This document shows positions 44,081 through 54,610 of a stretch of 64,000 nucleotides of DNA, in pieces. The first letter of the stretch is position 1. Each line of letters begins with the position of its first letter. Position numbers and translations under genes: made by a program. A model generated the notes under the pieces. That model ran no database searches. It had not been told where the DNA came from and worked only from the letters and a program-made list of their open reading frames with translations. Location of the stretch: NCBI RefSeq assembly GCF_002943425.1, contig NZ_PTRA01000001.1:682001-746000 (forward strand), given 5' to 3'. The stretch comes from Siphonobacter curvatus (GTDB lineage Bacteria; Bacteroidota; Bacteroidia; Cytophagales; Spirosomataceae).

Positions 44081-45451
44081 ATGTCTTCACTTCTTATTCT
44101 TAATGCTCAGCTGGTCAACGAAGGACAGATTCGCCCGGCGGACGTATTCATCAAAGATGGGTTCATTGAAAAAATCGGTACGGGCCTTTCCGGACTGAAC
44201 GCCGATCAGGTCATTGATGCCAAAGGCCAGTATCTGTTACCCGGTGTCATTGACGACCAGGTACATTTCCGGGAACCGGGCCTTACGCACAAGGCGACCA
44301 TCCGATCGGAAGCCCGGGCGGCGGTTTCTGGTGGCGTGACGAGCTTTATGGAAATGCCCAATACCGTTCCGAATGCACTCACGCAGGAACTGCTGGCCGA
44401 CAAGTACGCGATCGCCAGCCGTAGTTCACTGGCTAATTACTCGTTCTTCATGGGAGCTTCGAACGACAACTACGACGAGGTCATGCGGACGGATGCTACG
44501 CAAGTTTGCGGCGTAAAAATTTTCATGGGATCATCGACGGGGAACATGCTGGTGGACAATCCGGTGGTGCTAGGTAAGCTTTTCGCGAATGCTCCCTATT
44601 TGATTGCTACGCACTGTGAAGATGAAGCCACGATTCGGGCCAACGTAGCGGCTTACAAAGAACGGTACGGTGACGATGCTCCTGCCCGTGTGCACCCCGA
44701 AATCCGGAATGAAGAGGCATGTTACAAATCCAGCTCCATGGCGGTAGAATTAGCCAAACAGCACGGTACGCGACTGCACATTCTGCATATTACGACTGGC
44801 GAAGAAACGGCCTTGTTTGACAAAGGCTATTACGGATATTCCGATGCCGAAAGCGTAAAACTCAAACACCAGAAACACATCACGTCGGAAGTCTGCGTGC
44901 ATCACCTCTGGTTTGATGCCCGCGATTACGAACGCCTGGGCAATCAGATCAAGTGTAATCCAGCCATTAAAGCCGATGGCCATAAGCAACAACTGTTACA
45001 GGCTCTGCTCGACGACCGGATTGATGTAATTGCCACCGACCACGCTCCGCACACCTGGGAAGAAAAGCAACAGTCGTACTGGCAGGCCCCCTCGGGTTTA
45101 CCGCTGGTGCAGCATCCCCTGCTACTGATGCTGGAGTTTTATCAGGACGGTAAAATCTCCCTCGAAACCATCGTTCGAAAAATGTCACACGCCGTAGCCG
45201 ATTGTTTCCGGATGGAAAAACGGGGCTATATCCGTGAAGGCTACTGGGCCGATCTGGTGCTGGTGGATCTAAATCGTCCGAATGTGGTCACGAAAGAAAG
45301 CCTGCATTTTCAGTGCGGCTGGTCGCCGCTGGAAGGATACAACTTTCGCTCCGCCGTTACGCATACCATCGTATCGGGTCACGTGGCGTACGCGAATGGA
45401 GCATTCAACGAAGAAAAAACGGGCGAACGCCTGACGTTCATCCCCGCGTAA
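44081..45451 (+). CDS. pyrC: dihydroorotase (class I-like, Bacteroidota variant)
   Basis: 456 residues. Cyclic amidohydrolase that closes carbamoyl-aspartate to dihydroorotate in pyrimidine synthesis. Visible motifs: VIDDQVHFREPGLTHK (57-71), K146 in KIFMGSS, ATHCEDE and LHILHITT (His ligands), and ATDHAPHTWEEK (Asp). The first His of the usual HxH zinc pair is Gln60 (QVHFR). I recall the same QVHFREPG in other Bacteroidota, so it seems a lineage feature. The symbol is tentative because hydantoinase-like relatives exist. Confidence 0.85.
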   Translation: MSSLLILNAQLVNEGQIRPADVFIKDGFIEKIGTGLSGLNADQVIDAKGQYLLPGVIDDQVHFREPGLTHKATIRSEARAAVSGGVTSFMEMPNTVPNALTQELLADKYAIASRSSLANYSFFMGASNDNYDEVMRTDATQVCGVKIFMGSSTGNMLVDNPVVLGKLFANAPYLIATHCEDEATIRANVAAYKERYGDDAPARVHPEIRNEEACYKSSSMAVELAKQHGTRLHILHITTGEETALFDKGYYGYSDAESVKLKHQKHITSEVCVHHLWFDARDYERLGNQIKCNPAIKADGHKQQLLQALLDDRIDVIATDHAPHTWEEKQQSYWQAPSGLPLVQHPLLLMLEFYQDGKISLETIVRKMSHAVADCFRMEKRGYIREGYWADLVLVDLNRPNVVTKESLHFQCGWSPLEGYNFRSAVTHTIVSGHVAYANGAFNEEKTGERLTFIPA

Positions 45452-45481
45452 CGTATAGTGGGTAGGAGAACCTAGCGTATC

Positions 45482-45518
45482 ATTGGTTAAGAATGCTTTC
45501 TTAACCAATAAGCATTCT
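45482..45518 (+). other. overlapping inverted repeats, pseudoknot-capable
   Basis: ATTGGTTAAGA (45482-45492) pairs with TCTTAACCAAT (45499-45509), and AGAATGCTT (45490-45498) pairs with AAGCATTCT (45510-45518). The pairings interleave, so they are either alternative hairpins or the two stems of an H-type pseudoknot. 30 bp after the dihydroorotase stop. Confidence 0.55.
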
Positions 45519-45557
45519 TCAATATTCTGATTATAAATACGTTATCTAAGAAACAAA

Positions 45558-45585
45558 AATCCTCGTCGGAAACCCGACGAGGATT
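45558..45585 (-). terminator. hairpin terminator after the 75-residue gene
   Basis: 12-bp perfect stem (AATCCTCGTCGG / CCGACGAGGATT) with a 4-nt loop; the A-rich side (45551-45559) gives T's on the minus strand. Confidence 0.72.
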
Positions 45586-45610
45586 CTAATGTCCCTAAAA
45601 TCATCACAAA

Positions 45611-45838
45611 CTATTCTCTGGCAAATCGCAGGCGACGGAAACGTACCGTAGCAAAACAGCGACGCAAAATGCGGTAGTATATTTTACCAAACAGGGTATA
45701 GCACCATTGTTTGAGTTCTTTAACTTCAGCAGGAATCAATTGGCGTAAGGCTTTACGCAGTTCTTTTTCGAATAAATGAGCGTCAAAACTTACTTTCTGG
45801 AGAATGATCTTGACATATTCCAATACCGTGATGGACAT
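45611..45838 (-). CDS. small basic protein of unknown function
   Basis: 75 residues. N-terminal helix ITVLEYVKIILQKVSFD, then EKELRKALRQLIPAEVKELKQW, ending in an Arg/Phe-rich tail (RRCFATVRFRRLRFARE). Coding character is supported by its own terminator and by being divergent from batD. I recall similar short proteins in Cytophagales, with no known function; RNA or ribosome contact is only a guess from its charge. Confidence 0.65.
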   Translation of the reverse strand: MSITVLEYVKIILQKVSFDAHLFEKELRKALRQLIPAEVKELKQWCYTLFGKIYYRILRRCFATVRFRRLRFARE

Positions 45839-45888
45839 GGCATAATTGGTTTAAGGTTTAACAAATGGCTGGGCCATTAGTTTCGGCC

Positions 45889-45896
45889 TATCTTTG
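45889..45896 (+). promoter_or_regulatory. -7 promoter element (TATCTTTG) immediately before batD
   Basis: Exact TAnnTTTG match ending 5 nt before the ATG at 45902, which would place transcription start at or next to the start codon (leaderless mRNA). Confidence 0.5.
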
Positions 45897-45901
45897 TAAC
45901 G

Positions 45902-47311
45902 ATGAAGGCACGACAAATATATTTAATTATCCTACTTTTTTATTGTTCTTTTTCAAGAATTTTTGTTTTTGCCCAGCAAAACGCGATTCGCATTGAATTA
46001 GGGCCTTCTTCTATACCTGCCGGCAAGCCCTATACGATCACCGTAGTCATCACGGGGAGCGAACAACGCGAGTACGATCGCTTCCCGGATGTCATGGGAA
46101 TGAGCCGCCGAGGCACCACCACTACTACTTCCAGTACCACCGTAGGCAATCGTACGGAAATAGTACAACGCATCACTCAAAATTATATTCCAAACCAACC
46201 GGGAAATTATGCTGTCACGCCATTTACCATGAATGTGAATGGACAGACCGTTCAGTCCATGGGCGGAATTGTCATTGTGACCGATGCCGTTGCCAAAGAG
46301 ACAGTGGCAGAAGAAGAGGAGGAAGCCGTTGAACCCACTCCCGCGGACGCCAAAGCGTCTGCGTTTTTACTCCTCAGCTCCAACCGTAGTCAGGTTTACG
46401 CGGGCGAAGGATTTAACTTGAGTTTGGGCTTTTTTGTTGCGGACGACAATCCGCTGGAAATGAGTTTTTATGCCTTAAACCTGCAATTAGGGGCCATTCT
46501 CAAGCAGATACGACCGGCAAACTGCTGGGAAGAAAATTTTGGTATACGGGGTGAACCCCAGATTTTTGAAACCACGATTAATGGCCGAAGGTACACTGAG
46601 TACCGGCTCTTTCAGGCAGTATATTTTCCGTTAAATACGGAGCCGATCCAGTTTCCTGCCGTAAGTCTGAAAATGAGCGTGAATGATGAAAAGTCGAAAA
46701 AACAGTCTTTCCTGACGTTTCATAGTAAACCCCTCGTCATTCGTCCCGTCCCGCTGCCCCAGGATGCCCGCCGCAATCAGGCCGTTACTGGGGAATATTC
46801 GGTACGTGAACAACTTAGTACCCGGGTCGTACAAACGGGGAAAACGATTCAGTACAAAATCACGATAAACGGCATTGGTAACCTAACCCCGATTCTGATT
46901 CCAACGCCCGAAAATGATAACTTTTTTGATTTTTACCCACCAACCATTCAGCAATCCATTACGCGTCGGCGGAGCCGGGTGAGTGGTGAAAAAACTTTTA
47001 CTTTTCAGATCATTCCCAAACAGGCCGGAAACTTCCCGTTAAGCATGTATTTTCGCTGGATATTTTTCAATCCACGAACCGGCCGCTACGTCAACTGGCA
47101 GTCGAATATGGTTCTGAAAAGTCAGGGTGAGAAAATTACCAATACCGATTCGGATGCACTGGCGGGTTCGCTCTTCAGTAATCTTGAAAACCTGGACAGT
47201 ACGAAACCCTTCGTGAATGTTCAGCATACCATTCTGAGTCTGGCGAATGGACTACTGGCGATTATGGCTTTGGGAATGGTGTATATTTTCATACGAGGGA
47301 AACGCGGATAG
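45902..47311 (+). CDS. batD: BatD-family protein
   Basis: 469 residues. Signal peptide ([20 protein letters not shown]), a large beta-sandwich periplasmic part ([60 protein letters not shown]) and a single C-terminal membrane helix ([20 protein letters not shown]). BatD belongs to the Bacteroides aerotolerance operon (bat), but batA, B, C and E are not beside it here. The closing helix and basic tail orient the bulk outside the cytoplasm. Only one in-frame ATG exists near the signal. Confidence 0.85.
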   Translation: MKARQIYLIILLFYCSFSRIFVFAQQNAIRIELGPSSIPAGKPYTITVVITGSEQREYDRFPDVMGMSRRGTTTTTSSTTVGNRTEIVQRITQNYIPNQPGNYAVTPFTMNVNGQTVQSMGGIVIVTDAVAKETVAEEEEEAVEPTPADAKASAFLLLSSNRSQVYAGEGFNLSLGFFVADDNPLEMSFYALNLQLGAILKQIRPANCWEENFGIRGEPQIFETTINGRRYTEYRLFQAVYFPLNTEPIQFPAVSLKMSVNDEKSKKQSFLTFHSKPLVIRPVPLPQDARRNQAVTGEYSVREQLSTRVVQTGKTIQYKITINGIGNLTPILIPTPENDNFFDFYPPTIQQSITRRRSRVSGEKTFTFQIIPKQAGNFPLSMYFRWIFFNPRTGRYVNWQSNMVLKSQGEKITNTDSDALAGSLFSNLENLDSTKPFVNVQHTILSLANGLLAIMALGMVYIFIRGKRG

Positions 47312-47388
47312 CCGACCCTCGTTTACGGTTTTGTCTTCTATTTCGGATGGCTGACTACGGTCAGCTGATCCTCAAACAGTACGAATTT

Positions 47389-48468
47389 ATGTCCAGTACA
47401 TACGGTACGTTATTTAAAATCAGCACGTTTGGTGAATCCCACGGAAAAGCGATCGGTGTCGTAATCGACGGTTGTCCGGCCGGAATCACCTTCGATGAAG
47501 CCTTTATTCAGCAGGACCTGGATCGGCGTAAACCCGGCCAGTCCCGCATTACTACGCAACGCAAAGAATCCGATACGTTTCAGGTACTGTCGGGGGTATT
47601 CGAAGGCAAGACGACGGGTACACCCATCGGCCTGATGATTCCGAACGAAGATCAGCGGTCCAAAGATTACAGCCACATTTCCGAACAGTTCCGGCCTTCG
47701 CACGCGGACTACACCTACACGGCCAAGTACGGGGTTCGCGATTACCGGGGTGGGGGACGTTCGTCCGCCCGCGAAACGGCGGCTCGGGTGGCAGCAGGAG
47801 CCCTGGCGAAACTGGTACTTCAACAATTGGGTGTATCGATTCAGGCCTACGTATCGCAGGTGGGCAAGCTGAAAATGGAAACGCCCTATCAGCAATTGAA
47901 TCTGGCTCTGGCGGAGGAAAACGCCGTACGTTGCCCCGATCCCGAAGTAGCCGAGCAGATGTTCGCGTACATTGACGAAACCCGTAAAAAGGGCGATAGC
48001 ATCGGTGGCGTAGTATCCTGCGTGTGTACGGGTGTTCCGGCGGGCTGGGGCGAACCCGTATTTGACAAGTTGCACGCAGAACTAGGCAAGGCTATGCTTT
48101 CTATCAATGCCGTGAAAGGTTTTGAATACGGCTCTGGCTTTGCGGGCGTTGAACAATACGGCTCAGAACATAACGATGAGTACTATACCGATGAAACAGG
48201 CAAGGTACGCACGCGTACCAACCTTTCCGGCGGGATTCAGGGGGGGATTTCAAACGGGGAGGACATTTATTTCCGCGTAGCCTTCAAGCCCGTAGCTACG
48301 ATTATGCAGGATCAGGAGTCGGTGGATGTCCACGGAAATCCGGCCGTCGTATCGGGCAAAGGACGGCACGATCCCTGCGTGGTGCCCCGGGCTGTACCCA
48401 TCGTAGAGGCGATGGCGGCCTTAGTGTTAGTGGATTTTTATTTGTTGAATCAGGCGAGGAAGGCATGA
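47389..48468 (+). CDS. aroC: chorismate synthase
   Basis: 359 residues from the ATG at 47389; an in-frame ATG at 47347 would add a non-conserved stretch. Converts EPSP to chorismate with reduced FMN. Conserved blocks: [46 protein letters not shown] (FMN and phosphate binding) and [18 protein letters not shown]. The stop codon overlaps the ABC-F start by 4 bp (ATGA), so the two genes are translationally coupled. Confidence 0.97.
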   Translation: MSSTYGTLFKISTFGESHGKAIGVVIDGCPAGITFDEAFIQQDLDRRKPGQSRITTQRKESDTFQVLSGVFEGKTTGTPIGLMIPNEDQRSKDYSHISEQFRPSHADYTYTAKYGVRDYRGGGRSSARETAARVAAGALAKLVLQQLGVSIQAYVSQVGKLKMETPYQQLNLALAEENAVRCPDPEVAEQMFAYIDETRKKGDSIGGVVSCVCTGVPAGWGEPVFDKLHAELGKAMLSINAVKGFEYGSGFAGVEQYGSEHNDEYYTDETGKVRTRTNLSGGIQGGISNGEDIYFRVAFKPVATIMQDQESVDVHGNPAVVSGKGRHDPCVVPRAVPIVEAMAALVLVDFYLLNQARKA

Positions 48469-50330
48469 ATTATTTATCCGCCGAAGGGCTCTCAAAATCA
48501 ACGGGAGAACGCTGGCTTTTCAGAAATATCACGTTTGGCTTAAGTAAGGGCGATAAAGTTGCTCTGGTTGGTCGAAACGGAACGGGCAAAACGTCTTTGA
48601 TGGACGTACTGGCTGGTTTACAGGCTGCTGAAGAAGGAACCGTTAGTATTCGTAAGGAAGTACGGGTTGGGTATCTGAATCAGCAACCAAATCTGGATGA
48701 AAACCAGACGGTACTGGATACCCTGTTTCTGGGGGATACCCCCCTGTTGCGGGCCATTCGGGAATATGAACGGGCTCTGATCGACGGCACGGATCAGCAA
48801 TTGGCCGACGCTGCTGAGCAGATGGAGGTACAGAAGGCCTGGGATTACGAGTCGAAAGTAAAGCAGGTACTGGGCCGACTCGGTGTGGCTGAATCCAATT
48901 TCAACAAAGAAGTTGGGCAGCTTTCGGGGGGCCAGCGGAAGCGGGTGGCTCTGGCTAAAGTACTGCTCGACGAACCGGATCTGCTCATTCTGGATGAGCC
49001 CACCAACCACTTAGATCTGGAAGCGATCGAGTGGCTGGAAAATTACTTGGGTACGGCAAATATGACGCTGTTGCTCGTGACGCACGACCGCTATTTTCTA
49101 GATCGGGTATGTACGGAAATCCTGGAACTGGACGAGGGAAATATTTACCGCTACAAAGGCAATTATTCCTATTTCCTGGAACGCCAGTCGGAACGCCATG
49201 CTTCGGAATCCGCGAGTGTGGATAAAGCTCAAAACCTGCTCCGCCGCGAACTGGAGTGGATGCGGCGACAACCCAAAGCCCGGGGTACGAAAGCCCAGTA
49301 CCGCATTGATGCCTTTTACGATTTACAGGATAAGGCGAATCAGGGGCGGAAGGAATCAAACGTGGAGTTGAACATTGGCATGGCCCGGTTGGGTAGCAAG
49401 ATTATCGAGCTGGAACATATCAAAAAGGCTTTTGGCGATCTGAAAATCGTCGAGGACTTTGAATACGTCTTTCGCCGTCGCGAGCGGGTAGGGATTGTGG
49501 GAAAGAATGGCGTGGGGAAATCTACCTTTCTGGATATTTTAACGGGAGAACAGCAAGCCGACTCGGGTGTGATCAGTGTCGGGGAAACGGTTCGGTTTGG
49601 CTATTATACACAGAGTGAACCGACGTTTAAGCCCGGACAACGGGTTATCGACGTGGTGAAAGACATTGCGGAGGTCGTTACGCTGGGTTCCGGTGAAACG
49701 ATTACGGCTAGTCAGTTTCTGCAACATTTTCTGTTCGATCCGAAGAAACAATACACCAATGTAGAAAAGCTTTCGGGCGGTGAAAAACGTCGCTTGCAAC
49801 TATTACAGGTCCTGATTCAAAATCCGAACTTTCTGATTCTGGATGAGCCCACGAACGATCTGGATATCCAGACGCTGAACGTACTGGAAGATTATCTGCT
49901 CCAGTTCGCGGGCTGCCTGGTATTGGTTTCTCACGACCGGTATTTCATGGATCGTCTGGTGGAGCACTTGTTTGTTTTTGAAGGTGAAGGCAAAATCAGG
50001 GACTTCCCCGGTAACTATACCGATTATCGCGAAAACCTGAGCAGTGCACCCGTCGTTGAACCGACGAAACCCAAAGTCGAAGCTCCTAAACCGGCTTCTA
50101 CGCCAGCTCCGGTTTCCACGAAACGAAAACTGAGTTACAAGGAACAGCGGGAGTTGGAAACGCTTGAAAAGGAAATTACCGAACTGGAAGGACAACGGGC
50201 GGCTCTTACCGAACAAATGAACGCCGGCGAAGGCGACTATCAGCAGATTACGCTGTGGGCCAAAGAGATTGAGGAAATCAACATTCAGCTCGAAGAAAAG
50301 GAATTTCGCTGGATGGAATTATCGGAGTAA
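48465..50330 (+). CDS. ABC-F family ATPase (Uup-like)
   Basis: 621 residues, two complete NBDs: Walker [10 protein letters not shown], signature LSGGQRKR, Walker [13 protein letters not shown]; second Walker [10 protein letters not shown], signature LSGGEKRR and [11 protein letters not shown]. The linker between them holds the charged ABC-F helical region ([20 protein letters not shown]). A C-terminal Pro/Lys spacer and coiled coil (about 545-621) match the Uup-type DNA/RNA-binding tail. ABC-F proteins act on ribosomes and are not transporters. Coupled to aroC by a 4-bp overlap. Confidence 0.93.
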   Translation: MNYLSAEGLSKSTGERWLFRNITFGLSKGDKVALVGRNGTGKTSLMDVLAGLQAAEEGTVSIRKEVRVGYLNQQPNLDENQTVLDTLFLGDTPLLRAIREYERALIDGTDQQLADAAEQMEVQKAWDYESKVKQVLGRLGVAESNFNKEVGQLSGGQRKRVALAKVLLDEPDLLILDEPTNHLDLEAIEWLENYLGTANMTLLLVTHDRYFLDRVCTEILELDEGNIYRYKGNYSYFLERQSERHASESASVDKAQNLLRRELEWMRRQPKARGTKAQYRIDAFYDLQDKANQGRKESNVELNIGMARLGSKIIELEHIKKAFGDLKIVEDFEYVFRRRERVGIVGKNGVGKSTFLDILTGEQQADSGVISVGETVRFGYYTQSEPTFKPGQRVIDVVKDIAEVVTLGSGETITASQFLQHFLFDPKKQYTNVEKLSGGEKRRLQLLQVLIQNPNFLILDEPTNDLDIQTLNVLEDYLLQFAGCLVLVSHDRYFMDRLVEHLFVFEGEGKIRDFPGNYTDYRENLSSAPVVEPTKPKVEAPKPASTPAPVSTKRKLSYKEQRELETLEKEITELEGQRAALTEQMNAGEGDYQQITLWAKEIEEINIQLEEKEFRWMELSE

Positions 50331-50332
50331 AG

Positions 50333-50356
50333 AAACGGACGGGTCGCCGTCCGTTT
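50333..50356 (+). terminator. intrinsic terminator after the ABC-F gene
   Basis: 10-bp perfect GC-rich stem (50333-50342 / 50347-50356), T-run after it. The inactive Wzi-like gene converges from the other side. Confidence 0.82.
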
Positions 50357-50364
50357 TTGTTTGT

Positions 50365-51820
50365 TTACCAGCGACGGGATCGGTACTTCAGCCGATACCG
50401 GGCGATTTCCGGAATGTCTTCATCCACGAATCCCCAACTTTTCCGAATGCCGATAGAGAATCCCCAGCTTTGCGGATAAACGTCACCGAAATCAGCGGCT
50501 CCGCTAGCCAGTAGTTCGGAGCCTTTCAGAAACCACGCCGGTTTTCGTAATTCCAGGAGTAGACTGACTTGTTGCTTTGCCCGTGCGTACAGGGACTCGG
50601 GCGTTCCGTTGGAGTGAAGGTAGGTAAATCGACCGTTGAAGGTATATCCTTGCCCGAGTGAACCATCAAGGCCCAGGTGTACCGCTGAGAGCAGATTGTC
50701 TTTAGTGAAAAATCCTTCATCCGTACGAGCCGGGGCCATGAGTGGCGTACCCAGGGTTCGTCCGCGATAGGACCAGCCCTGTTGGTACTGTCGATGGTTA
50801 AAGTAGTTCTCTTCCCAGATGGGACCTTTGCCAAAAGGCGAACCTTTCCGTCCCTGGTTTTGGGTTTACAGAACTTCTACCACGAGCTTACGGATGACGG
50901 GAGTGTCGGTACCATCGGTGGTGATACTGATTCCCGTAAGTCCATCCCGCCAGTTGGCTAAATGCAGCAGCGATGGCATTTCGTACGGCTGTTGGCGGTA
51001 AAAAAGGAAGCGATGCCCGTCCGTTTGAAGCTGAAGGGCAGCATCGACGGAGCCTACATGATTCCCTACCCGTTCACGAAAATCATACCGATTGTAGCCG
51101 GTCTTTTTCCCTCGCCCAGCCGTTACCACGTTCCAGAAAGCGGATGCGTCTTTGGGAAGGGAGCCGTCGGGTTGAAAATACTCCGTTTGCGTGGGTGAAG
51201 GGTCCGTACGCAGACTGGGAGCATAACCTCCCCACTGTACCTGATGATTGATGCCGAAGAAAGCTTGAAAAGAAGCGGTACCCTAATCGCGCATAGAACG
51301 TTTTCTGATGTAAGTACGTCCGGCGTACAAAAGCAGTTCGGTCGTCGAGCCAGCCGTGTGCCCAGATGGCCTGAAAAGCCAGTCGATCATTTAGTAGAGG
51401 CGTCCAGTTAGGAAAGCCAATCTGTACCTTAGGTACGGGCATCGCATTACCGGACCAACTGTACGGACCTACACCCAGGGTAGAATCAGCCAGTCCGAAC
51501 GTTTCTTTCCGTTTTCCGGTGTACAATTCCAGAGCACTCCAGTGGGATTTGAGGTACAGTTAAGGCAGGAGAACCTGATTGGTGGCTCCGGCAATTGTGG
51601 TCAGGTTAGCACCGTATCCCCAGTCCCAAGGCTTTCGTTGCAGATAAGGCCGGGTTTTACTGGGTCGTTGGTAATCCGCTGCGATTGAAAAGCTGGCCTG
51701 TACCACCGGACCTTGTGTAGGAATGGTACCGTACTGACGAGCCTGCATCCAGAAAAGCAGGTTTCCACCCGCCAAGAGTTGAAGCCTTGTTTTGGATGTA
51801 GAAGAAGGCCATTGGTCCAC
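50365..51820 (-). pseudogene. degraded Wzi-type capsule assembly outer-membrane protein
   Basis: Reading downstream on the minus strand, the protein is continuous only if three lesions are bridged: an in-frame TAA at 51560-51562, a frameshift near 51275-51285 (FYARLG runs into ASFQAFFGINHQ in another frame), and an in-frame TAA at 50866-50868 (VEVL stop TQNQGRKGSP, probably once TAC). Recognisable pieces include FWMQARQYGTIPTQGP, TFGLADSTLGVGPYSWSGNA, AHGWLDDRTAFVRRTYLHQK, YRQQPYEMPSLLHLANWRDG and GFSIGIRKSWGFVDED, which are Wzi family marks. The signal peptide is missing; the 5' end runs into the ftsI terminator. Wzi proteins hold capsule on the outer membrane. Confidence 0.82.
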
Positions 51821-51848
51821 CTAGTATACAGGACCAATGACCTTCTTC
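51801..51848 (-). terminator. long hairpin after ftsI
   Basis: 18-bp stem with one G-U/mismatch position (51801-51818 / 51831-51848), 12-nt loop, 17 bp past the ftsI stop. Confidence 0.7.
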
Positions 51849-51864
51849 AATGCTTTTAAACCAT

Positions 51865-54132
51865 CTAGTGTAGTTCGAGCGTAATGCGTTTTTCCTCGGG
51901 TTCCGTACCCGGTTCCAGCGATTGGGCAATTACGTGGCCGCGACCCGTGTACGTAACTTTATAGCCTCGGTTTTCGAGCACATACAACGCATCTCGCAGG
52001 CTCATCCCTTTCAGGTTAGGTACCCGTTGCGTACTACCCCGAGGTACTTCATCCCAGCCACTAGCCGAAGTTTTAACGTTGAAACTCTTGGCAATGGATT
52101 GCAAATCCTGGGGATGGGAACTGGCTAATTCATCCTGCCATTCGTTGCTATGCTGGGCTTTGCCGCGTAAGGTGCGGTGCATATTCAAATCCAGAGCGTG
52201 TACCTTATCCGCAATTTCCCGGAATACCGGAGCCGCTGCCGTGCCGCCGTACGCCGATTGTCCCGTCAGCGGATTATGCGGCTCATCCAGTGATACCAGA
52301 ATGGTGTACTGCGGTTTTTCCACCGGGAAATAACCAATGAACGATGAGTAATAGTTGTTCGTTTTCAGTTTCCCGTTGAACTTCTTGGACGTACCCGTTT
52401 TTCCCGCAATTCGATAGTTGGGATTACGAATGCTACGAGCCGTTCCGTGAGCGTCTTCGAGTACATCCGTGAGCATTTTCTGCACAATCTTGAGGGTCTT
52501 CTCCGAACAAATCGGCTTCGAATCCCGACGCTGGGTCTGCGTGAAATCTTTCTCGACCAGATCGCCGCGTTTGGCCGTTTTTACAATGATGGGCTGAATC
52601 CAATATCCATTATTAGCCACAGCATTGTAGAACGACAGCATCTGCAAGGCCGACAACCGCATTTCCTCCCCAATAGACATGGTTGGTAGCGTTTTCTTGC
52701 TGTACAGACGGTGCGTAGTCCGGTGGAATTCGGGTAATTCATTACCACGGCTCACTTCTACCTGAAAGCCCAGTTTGTCGGCCAGGTGAAACTGTTCGAG
52801 GTAATCGATGAATTTATCCGGTTTGCTGGCGAAATGCTGAACGAGTACTTTCGCCATCCCCACGTTCGAGGAGCGAATAAACGCATCATGAATGGAAATG
52901 ACGCCGTAACCTGAGTTGTTGGAATCGTGCAGGTGCAGATAGCGGCCGCCCGTTGTATTGACTAGATCGTTGGGCGAAATGTTGGTTTCTTCAAATACGG
53001 CCATCATCGTGGCCAGCTTGAAAGTCGAACCCGGAGCAATCCGGAAGTTCACCGCAAAGTTCTGATCATCCACGTACGTACTGTCTTTCACGTGGTGCAG
53101 GTTGGCAATGGCCTTGATTTCACCCGTTCGGGTTTCCATGACAATCGCTACGCCGTACTTGGCTTTGTACTGCTTCACGGCTTTCAGTAAAGCAGCTTCC
53201 GTAACATCCTGCATGTTGATGTTCAGGGTGGTATGCAAATCCAGGCCGGGTACGGGATGGTGCTCTTCGGATTCGTTGAGGGGTCGCCAGCTGCCGCGAA
53301 GGTTCTCGAACCAGCCGTGTCCTTCCTGACCCACCAGTAGTCGGTTAAAGCTCTTTTCGATGCCCGTTGATCCTCGCATGACGGCCACGGCCGAGCCGTT
53401 GGGGTCTTTTACCAGGGAGTCGTCGGTTTTTCCCAGAATACGCGAAGCCGTGTTTCGGAAGGGTTTTTCGCGATTGGGTACCAGCTCAAAGTTCAAGCCC
53501 GTAGCGAAAAGCTTAACGCGGTGCAGGGGCTGCCATTTAAACCGGAATTTTCGTCGGTTCAGGGCTTTATCTTCGGCCCGTTCTTCGGGCGTAGCTTTGC
53601 GAATACTCGCCCACTGGGTTTGTTCAAAAAACCATTTCTTCTTCTCGTACGCGATGGGCCGGGGACTAATCGAAAGGTATCGGGGTTCGATCTTCCACAG
53701 GGCCGTATCGGTCTGGGCCTGGTTATAGGCCATCACTTCCAGCAGTCGGCTACGAGCGGTGAGGATGCGTTTGCGAAGGGTGGAAGCCGGTTCACCGAGC
53801 ATACTACTCAGGTGAATGGTAAGCGAATCCAGATTTTTATAGAAGTGAGCCGAATCGGCGGAATGTCGAACGGTTACGCTCAAATCAATGCCCACCCGGT
53901 ACTCGGGTACGGAGGTGACGAGTAAACTTCCATCGTCCGAGAAAATGTTACCACGGGTGGCCGGAATGATGCGGTAACGCGTATTTTCTGCCCGACTTTT
54001 CCATTCGGGGCCTTCTACCTGCTGCACGTAAACGATACGGGCCGCAATGGCAATACTAAACACCAATAGCCCCGCCGAGACGATCACACTGCGGAAAAAA
54101 ATCCGGCGTTTTAAATTCAATGCTTCAGCCAT
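51865..54132 (-). CDS. ftsI: division transpeptidase (penicillin-binding protein 3-like) with PASTA domain
   Basis: 755 residues. One N-terminal membrane helix (FFRSVIVSAGLLVFSIAIAA), a dimerisation/pedestal domain, and a transpeptidase domain with STFK (S369-K372), SSN (S421-N423) and KTGT (578-581). A single PASTA domain closes the protein (VPNLKGMSLRDALYVLENRG). Cross-links septal peptidoglycan. It follows ftsL and rsmH in the usual order, but murE, expected next, is replaced by the Wzi pseudogene. Confidence 0.95.
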   Translation of the reverse strand: MAEALNLKRRIFFRSVIVSAGLLVFSIAIAARIVYVQQVEGPEWKSRAENTRYRIIPATRGNIFSDDGSLLVTSVPEYRVGIDLSVTVRHSADSAHFYKNLDSLTIHLSSMLGEPASTLRKRILTARSRLLEVMAYNQAQTDTALWKIEPRYLSISPRPIAYEKKKWFFEQTQWASIRKATPEERAEDKALNRRKFRFKWQPLHRVKLFATGLNFELVPNREKPFRNTASRILGKTDDSLVKDPNGSAVAVMRGSTGIEKSFNRLLVGQEGHGWFENLRGSWRPLNESEEHHPVPGLDLHTTLNINMQDVTEAALLKAVKQYKAKYGVAIVMETRTGEIKAIANLHHVKDSTYVDDQNFAVNFRIAPGSTFKLATMMAVFEETNISPNDLVNTTGGRYLHLHDSNNSGYGVISIHDAFIRSSNVGMAKVLVQHFASKPDKFIDYLEQFHLADKLGFQVEVSRGNELPEFHRTTHRLYSKKTLPTMSIGEEMRLSALQMLSFYNAVANNGYWIQPIIVKTAKRGDLVEKDFTQTQRRDSKPICSEKTLKIVQKMLTDVLEDAHGTARSIRNPNYRIAGKTGTSKKFNGKLKTNNYYSSFIGYFPVEKPQYTILVSLDEPHNPLTGQSAYGGTAAAPVFREIADKVHALDLNMHRTLRGKAQHSNEWQDELASSHPQDLQSIAKSFNVKTSASGWDEVPRGSTQRVPNLKGMSLRDALYVLENRGYKVTYTGRGHVIAQSLEPGTEPEEKRITLELH

Positions 54133-54187
54133 GGAATGAAGGATGCGTTAGATAGGTCCGATGATTGCGTACTGAAATCGAGAAAAA

Positions 54188-54559
54188 TTATTCGGGTTGA
54201 ACGGGCTTTTTCGTGGGTAAAACGACTTTGACGGGCGGTTGTTCATTGCGATAATCACGCAGGCCCATGGGCGTTACTTTCTGCACGATCCGCGACTGCC
54301 GCGATTCCTGCATGAGCTTGGATTTTTCAAACGCCAGTTCGGCGTTGAGTTCACTGATTTCCCGACGCGTACGGTCCGTATCCCGAATGAGCGATTCGCC
54401 GTGCAGTACCCAGGCTACGTAACTAATCATCAATACCACGACCAGACCTGCGTTGAGCAGCTTCTGATTGGCATTGGCCGGGCCCGCCCACTGACTCACC
54501 CGGAGCAGTTTAAAAATGGGCTCTAAGAAATGCGAGCGTTTACTTTTCTCCGAAGACAT
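54188..54559 (-). CDS. ftsL: FtsL-like division protein
   Basis: 123 residues. Cytoplasmic N-tail, one membrane helix (LLNAGLVVVLMISYVAWVLH), and a short coiled coil (TRRTDREISELNAELAFEKSK-like region). Position between rsmH and ftsI is that of ftsL. Sequence conservation of this family is low, so the call rests on topology, size and order. Confidence 0.85.
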   Translation of the reverse strand: MSSEKSKRSHFLEPIFKLLRVSQWAGPANANQKLLNAGLVVVLMISYVAWVLHGESLIRDTDRTRREISELNAELAFEKSKLMQESRQSRIVQKVTPMGLRDYRNEQPPVKVVLPTKKPVQPE

Positions 54560-54610
54560 ACCTCCAACAATCGGGGTTCAAAATCTGGTAAATAGCTTTT
54601 CTGACGGGAT

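Noticed and set aside
47410-48075. 221-codon open frame antisense to aroC
   Set aside because: Fully inside a conserved aroC; no family resemblance.
50973-51251. 92-codon plus-strand frame in the Wzi region
   Set aside because: It is antisense to the Wzi pseudogene, whose minus-strand frames carry the family motifs.
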